From: Floccularia luteovirens
Taxonomy: Eukaryota; Basidiomycota; Agaricomycetes; Agaricales; Squamanitaceae
Direction of reading: 5' to 3'
DNA: 64,000 bases
Assembly: GCA_009739215.1 (NCBI GenBank)
Contig: VSJF01000013.1
Coordinates: forward strand, 62,001 to 126,000
The notes beneath the pieces are model-generated. The model did not search any database. It was not told the origin of the DNA and worked only from the letters and a program-made list of their open reading frames with translations. A program made the position numbers and the translations under genes. Shown here piece after piece: positions 58,225-64,000 of this stretch (position 1 is its first letter; each line of letters begins with the position of its first letter).

Positions 58225-58694
58225 CTAATGAGTGTGATTCTTGTGGTGTTCTAGTATATAGCTTTAGTAGGCAATTTCAAATTCAAGGAATGTGAACGTA
58301 CTCAGATGCACTGTGAGAGATTAATTGTTAGCCCCAAAATCATGGAATTATCATGTTTTCACATTACTCACTATTATAATCGAGGGTATAACTGACACCA
58401 AAGATTCCGACGATCAGCATTACAATTGGTGCCCCAGATGCATTGGCACCGTTGAAAAAGCGGCCTTTAAATCCACCAACGCGGTGCGTACTCCTTTCCT
58501 TTCGGAAGTTTTGAATAGAATTCTACTAATGGTCCAAGACTAGCGCCTGAGCCTCCAGACTTTGCAAAAGAAAATTTGAGAAGTTATGAGATACACAACT
58601 TGAGTGAGCAAATGCAACTTACGACAAGCTTTGGAGTAGCAATTTTTGGGGGAATTAGCCCTCCGAGTTGACGACGAATGAGGGATGCGTGCAT
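58225..58694 (-). CDS. ATP17: Mitochondrial ATP synthase subunit f (Atp17) (one +1 frameshift)
   Basis: Small subunit of the membrane Fo sector of mitochondrial ATP synthase. Minus-strand exons 58623-58694, 58372-58559, 58302-58310 and 58225-58250 give 97 residues. A short N-terminal presequence-like part (MHASLIRRQLGGLIPPK) precedes LGPLVEFYSKLPKG, then GGFKGRFFNGANASG, one membrane helix (APIVMLIVGIFGVSYTLDY) and the His/Lys tail MHLKHHKNHTH, all characteristic of the family. Exon 3 is only 9 nt. An extra base in GG at 58,483-58,484 shifts the frame before RVGGFKG. Removing it gives exactly 98 codons including the stop. Since this subunit should be required for respiration, an error is likely. 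Confidence 0.9.
58302..58310 (-). other. 9-nt microexon of ATP17
   Basis: The nine bases between a CTCACAG acceptor and a GTACGT donor (minus strand) encode the M-H-L-K junction of the conserved C-terminal tail. Splicing on both sides is needed to reach HHKNHTH and the stop. Confidence 0.8.
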
Positions 58695-61600
58695 AGTTGT
58701 TGTGCTGGTCAGCGTTCGGAATGGGTCGGGGCAATTATCTCATATTTGTATATATTTATATTTGTGGCGTCTTGTGTCGCCAGCACTCAGCTTAGAGAAT
58801 GGTTAATTGAGACTGTAGAGTTCTCCCAAATCTTTACGACACAAGTACCCTAAGACTTTGAAATTGGCGTACGTTACGACGGCTAGAATTCCCAGTAGTG
58901 TGATGTGAAACTTGCTTGGGGCATGCCTGATGACTTCTGCTGCCTGCAGCTTGGGGTCTAATCTACCAGGACCTCTAAATCGCCACGTAGTAACAATCCG
59001 TCGCTTTGGACAATTCGAAGTAGAAGACGTACATCCGCCCTTATAGGCTGGTAGGTTTTCCAGTGTAAAGAAACGATGCAGCGTGCACCAATTACAGGGC
59101 ATATGTATGCATACCTCCCTGCCACTCGTGAGCAACTTTCTTCGCCATCACAGCTTCGAATCGAAGAATTCCTTGGCGGCACGACCTCCTGACACTAGGC
59201 TATCTATAGTGCTAATGTGCTACGAACTGTGTCTACCCCACCCTTTTCATTCAACAGCAACGTGATCACTTATTAAGTGGGAAGAATTGGAATGAACAGT
59301 GAATGAAGAAGCAGGAAGGACAAATTCAAGATGATATATGAATACGAATTCAGTGGCGTGGAGAATATTTCTATGAGTGTGTTTACCGTCAAAATGGCGC
59401 ACTATCACAGTAAATAATGAAAATAGCCAGGACTCGAAATATCCCACCGGACTTGAAAGCCGACTGCTATAAACATCCATCAGAGCTCCCCAGCACTCTT
59501 GGTAATAATCACAACTGCCCCGTTAATTGCTATCTGGGGCTGAGAGTTCTAGACTCAACTGAGTTCTTATCTCAGGCAATTCTCACAAAACCGGAATCTC
59601 CTTCGACTCGTTTTTGCGGCGAGCCGCCTAGATCGAAATTACCACTTCATGAAGGTTTATGGAACGCCGCGACAGATAAGGGCTATCAAGCTCAGCCCCT
59701 TTGGTGCTTTAACTATCCCGCATTCGCACCATAGGTGAAACGCAAAAAGTTAGCTTCTGTAGGATATTGCAAGAACCTTAGGGGGTTCCTGACGGCTTCA
59801 ATTGTACATATCACTGCAATGTTACTGCCAAAGTGGGCCTTTAGAGAAGGATCATGAAGGTCAAGATGTGATCAGTACGTCATACGTGAACCGGCCCTGG
59901 GTCACCATAAAACGTGATGTTCAAGGTCAAACCAGGTTAGAACATGTGGTCACTTCTGTTGTCGCGGCACGATCAGCAGATCATTATTTGCCGGTCTACT
60001 TCTTTTTCCTGGATTGGGAACGGTAAGCGTCATCAATAACAATTAGATATTTACAAAGCATCCGGAACGAGTGACGGGCAATACGGTAACTGGGGAATAC
60101 AATGCAGGGTATAGAGATAAAGCGGGTTCTTTTAATGGCGGAGTGCAATCATAACGGCATTGAATTTAGACGCGCTTGGCGCGCCTGGGCTGCCCGACAA
60201 GCGAAGCAGAACTCATCAACACTGTCAATGTCCTTCTGCACCTCCTGGCCAAAGTTCTGAAAGGGGATTACACGAAAAGTGTGTGGGCGATCAGGAACGA
60301 AGCAACCAAAGCTAGATAAGTAGATTGAACTAACTTTGAAACATGTTGGTTGACGGCAACCTCGTGGATGTACATAACTTCTTTCACATCTGCTTGAGTT
60401 GCAGTCTATGATGGCGACAACTAGATGGCGTTGAAAATGCTGGTGATCATGTATGGTCAACCACAAGTCAATTGGATGATGATGGGTAATGAACTACCAA
60501 CCCCACACCGTGTCCATCTTGTTCCTTCACTATGAGGTCCGAATAAGCTTTCATTGATTGAGAAACCAAGATTTCAAGAAACGTACGAAAGTTGTTGACA
60601 CATAATAAGTGGGTGGTATGAAATGTGCAGAGGGTCAGAGGAAGGCAAGGAACACTTGTAGTGCTGGTCAGTGGGGTTGAAAAGCTTTTTGCAGCTTCCC
60701 GCTCGCCTGTTTATGCAATTTCAGAAGCACCATATCCGTTCAGTGTCGACATGCGGCAATCTAGTCGTAAACTCGGGCCATCAATACATCAAAACCATAT
60801 CCATCCTAGCAAATCCTGGCGTGAGATTGCACACATGTGTCAAGTTTTCTCGTCCTCCATTCCTATGTTTATGACAAACTGTTTGGTTGGTATGTGAGTC
60901 CATGTGATCAGAGCAACAAAACACCGCGTATACAATATACTAATAGGATGGATCATCGCGGATAGTTCGGGTCGTGTAAAAGACAATCACCTTTCACAGG
61001 ACAAAAGATCCTGAAGAGACGGGCGGTACTACTGTATCACAATCACAAATGGTTACAATACTTACCACAATTTGAGTCCAATCGGGTCTGATGCATGTTC
61101 CGGAAAACCGTCTCAGGGCAGCACTATATCTCTGCGGAGCCATTCCATAGACCTATATGTACATATATTGGTAAGCTCGAGAGATGATAACAAAAGAATA
61201 GATAAACTCTTTTTATCCATCAGAAAAATCAGATTTTACGGTTGCTCAAGTTTTTCGCAGGTACCATGAAATAATACTATGTGTGATGTGTGATATGGCG
61301 TAATCTCTTCCGTGCGAAGATTGTGCGATATCTCTAAATGTTATTATCCACATCTGTACATATAGTAAGGTTACTCCCATGTTCGGGGCAAGGGGATCGC
61401 TCCGGACTTTGATATAAATAAATCAACTTGAATCTTTTCTAAAAACCATCAAATCCCGCAAAGCAGGGGGCGTAGCGGATAATGATAATCAAGTTCGAAC
61501 ATCTATGTATACTATCGAGGTAATTTGATTGCATGTCCCCACTAAACGACACCAACTTTGAGGACCGCGGAAGCATACGCAATTTATACCAATTGAATTC

Positions 61601-61815
61601 ATTCTAAAGAACAGGTACGAAGTACACCCGCGGAAACCATTAAAGTCACGGCGAAGAACCATTTTGAAGTAAGCATTTGATTTCAGAAACCATCCCGGGT
61701 TAAAAGGATTCCGCATTCTCCCTATTGCTGAAACTGTTGTTTCGACCAACCAGAACATTCGGTTCAGAAATCTGGGTAAGGACTCGGACTCCAAGGTGGA
61801 GGAACAATGTGCCGA
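58695..61815. other. Unassigned 3.1 kb region
   Basis: No gene I can name. A minus-strand open frame at 58,803-59,135 ends with a possible membrane helix (FHITLLGILAVVTYANFKVLGYL) and is preceded in another frame by GRAAKEFFDSKL, so a small spliced or decayed gene is possible. Plus-strand frames at 59,417-59,734 and 60,625-60,897 have no recognisable domain. It must contain the ATP17 promoter and the PIG-T 3' flank. Confidence 0.3.
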
Positions 61816-63743
61816 TCAATTTTCCTGAGATGGATCCATTCGTACAATCACAAATTTTCTGGTCAATAAATTGAAAATGCTGCCAAATAAAAATGCTATG
61901 AGAGAACAACTGAAGATGATAACGTTGTATGGCATGCTGAAGTCAGGGGTAGCAAGATCAACTAGGAGGCCTGAGGTATAGAACCTATCATCAAAGGAAG
62001 GTTCTGGAGAACCTCTCGTGGAATTCTTTAAGGGTATAATAATGGCCGGTGGTAAGTCCCATCCTCTTTGAGCGTCTGGGGGGTGTTCCGTATACCGAAG
62101 GAATGCCTTTGTTACATCCATTGTAAGGTGAACTGTTGAGTTCGGTGGCAGTCGAAGAGTAGCTTGAAATGTTGATGGTCGAGAGTGTGGAACTGCTGGT
62201 ATGTATGTTATGTTGGATAGGATATCCACTATGTGAAATTGAGCAGATTGGCATAAGATAATGGTCATGCAACTCACGCCTCAACTCTCTGTTCACATGA
62301 GTTTTCAGGGTATGTAGATAAAATTGAACAAGCCAGGGCATTGTTTCAAGATACAAAACATCGCGTGTGATTGGAGTGCGGTTCTTGAAAACTAGAGATA
62401 ACAACCCACGCGCCTGACTAGAGCCGACCAAATTCCTTTGGATGGATAGAGATGGAAGAACAAGATCATGCTGAAAAGCTTGAAATAGTTGTATCAGCTT
62501 GTGAATAGCAACGTAAAATAAAACAAATTACCATGTTCGAAATCTGTAGGCCATTGCATGGCCACATTGATTGGCTTCTCAACTTGTTTAATACATAAAT
62601 GATAAAATTAGAGAATGCAGATGATGATCACATACCGCTATTCAAATCAAAGATAGCAGTGCTTTTGTCCAAAGAAGTAGGTTCCGGCATGATGACTGGC
62701 GATCCTTTAGAAGGTAATGTTACCAAAATACGACTTGTTTGTGCAACAGGACAGCTCCTATCAATGGTCCGATCGAATAACGCCTGGAAAGACCAATCTG
62801 GAAAACGGAGGTATTATAACCCTAGATAACAGTAGTCATTTGATTCATTGCGAACCTCGCTTTTTGCCTCCTAGAAGTCGGAGTGGGTCTGATACCGACT
62901 GGAACACCATACGCATCTCAACACCTGCATCGGGATTCCATGACACATGAACACCCATCCCGTGCCAGTCGGCATCAAATAGGCGGTGGGGATTCAATAA
63001 ACTTGCTATTCCAGACAAAGACTTGCACGGAAGCAATTTGAGAAATGGCGTCAAGTTTTCTGTACATACGTGCTCGGATGGTAGAGTTGCATGACGTAGG
63101 TAATGTTGTACCCCCCAGTCTGGGAGTGCTCCTTCAGGTATGAAAGACCTTTCGGGGGAAGTTGTGCGCTTCTCATCAAGCGATCCAAGAGAAGCACAGA
63201 AAAGACCAGCGAGAGCGTTACGTAGTCCTCTCCAGCGGTGATCAATGCTGAGATAGTTCCGTCTTATTTCCAACGACGTTTAGAAGAGTAATTCCACCCA
63301 CCTAATTGCTGATCCGTCTCCGAACCACGCCCAAAGTTCTGCACCTGAACCGACGCTTCTCTCTTCAGGATACCCCCAACGATTATAGTCCCATTTCCCT
63401 GCATTTAACGTAAGGTGGAGCTCAGATACACCATATTCCCGAAGAATTTGTCCCAGTGCCAAAGGGAATAATGTATAGTGTTGAGCTAAACACACACGTC
63501 AGCAATTTAGTTGACTTATGAACATAGTTGGCCGCACATACACTCATCCTCCTTCCCAAGTGTTCTTGGGTCCCTTGGTGACGATCCCTTTAGTACTGTC
63601 CTAAACGAAAATTTTGATCCAACTCTGCCATCTTGGAGAGGATTTATAGAGAGCTCTTCGTCAAACTGTTCCACAGTATTGCCTAGTGATTGCAGTCCCA
63701 AGTACAATATCAAGAAATAAGGTAATGCAGGCACGCCCAGCAT
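61816..63743 (-). CDS. GPI16: GPI transamidase component PIG-T / Gpi16
   Basis: Subunit of the ER GPI transamidase that attaches GPI anchors to proteins. Seven minus-strand exons (63542-63743, 63302-63485, 62856-63247, 62636-62797, 62532-62582, 62278-62478, 61816-62228) give 534 residues with no frame error. A hydrophobic N-terminal signal sequence is followed by SFRTVLKGSSPRDPRTLGKEDE, HYTLFPLALGQIL, LHLTLNAGKWDYNRWGYP, WRGLRNALAGLFCASLGSL, HVCTENLTPFLKLLPCKS with the Cys that in the family bridges to Gpi8, FDADWHGMGVHVSW, a WSFQALFDRTIDRSCPV block and the C-terminal membrane anchor after TPDFSMPYNVIIF. Exon 6 uses the acceptor TTTCAAG|CTTTTCAG to keep frame. The cytosolic tail is short. Confidence 0.94.
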
Positions 63744-64000
63744 CTAAGTAAACAAGCTGTTCACGAACTACGCGTCTGGAAAGTCCAAATCCAGAGGATC
63801 AGTCGGAGTTGGTCTGAGTTTGAACATGATATGAAGAAAGGGCTTTGTTTGAATAAGAATTCATTCATGAGCGTAATTGTGAGCATAAAAGAAAAGGTGA
63901 GCATAACTTTCTGATAAGCTCCTGTCTCTAGTGGATGGTAAGAACGTTTGAGTTCAGTTTCTATCCCTCCTTTCGTCTAAACTCTCAGTCACAGTTGGTA

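Noticed and set aside
59417..59734. 105-residue plus-strand open frame
   Set aside because: No recognisable domain, no supporting splice structure and no similarity within the window.
1..64000. tRNA, rRNA and CRISPR arrays
   Set aside because: Looked for cloverleaf-type GTTCRANNC arms, rRNA core motifs and regularly spaced repeats by eye and found none. A covariance-model scan would be the decisive test for tRNA.

Overview
This is nuclear DNA of a filamentous basidiomycete, most likely a mushroom-forming agaricomycete. Genes are dense and on both strands, and nearly all are split by GT-AG introns of about 50-60 bp. Conserved genes read as typical fungal orthologues: EB1, Glo3, Rce1, ATP synthase subunit f, PIG-T and a chitin synthase. 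The rest is fungal accessory content: F-box/LRR, NACHT-WD40 NLRs, flavin monooxygenases and dienelactone hydrolases. I see no ribosomal RNA, tRNA, CRISPR array or intact transposon.

Layout. 1-8.4 kb: EB1 (-, cut by the window edge), an F-box protein (+), the ArfGAP Glo3 (+), a DUF1857 protein (-) and an ENOSF1-type L-fuconate dehydratase (+). 8.65-11 kb: two broken NLR pieces meeting near a foldback junction. 11.2-21.5 kb: a ThDP-dependent acetolactate-synthase-like enzyme, a DUF4139/MuiA-like protein, an inverted WD40 relic and a GH2 beta-mannosidase. 22.4-41.6 kb: a duplicated region with two full-length NACHT-WD40 NLRs, a matrixin-like metalloprotease, two copies of a dienelactone hydrolase inside a 2.5-2.7 kb segmental duplication, the CAAX protease Rce1, and a leftover NLR tail. 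42-56.6 kb: four flavin monooxygenase paralogues on the minus strand (one a clear pseudogene) around a plus-strand chitin synthase. 58.2-63.8 kb: ATP synthase subunit f and PIG-T, both minus, separated by about 3 kb in which I recognise nothing.

Functional themes. Housekeeping genes cover microtubule plus ends, COPI/Arf traffic, prenyl-protein processing, GPI anchoring, respiration and cell-wall chitin. Sugar breakdown is represented by the beta-mannosidase and the fuconate dehydratase. The NLRs are probably non-self or cell-death receptors of the fungal STAND class, and they have spread and decayed repeatedly here. Each full-length NLR has a dienelactone hydrolase downstream.

Two points affect how the models should be read. 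First, most of the intron-exon models below add up to an intact frame only if one extra base is removed at about a dozen places, almost all of them mononucleotide runs or doublets. The extra bases fall even in genes that should be essential, so insertion-type sequence errors are the best overall explanation. Second, several genes use extremely small exons (1, 9 and 10 nt). The single-nucleotide exon in the chitin synthase is the most striking observation in the window.
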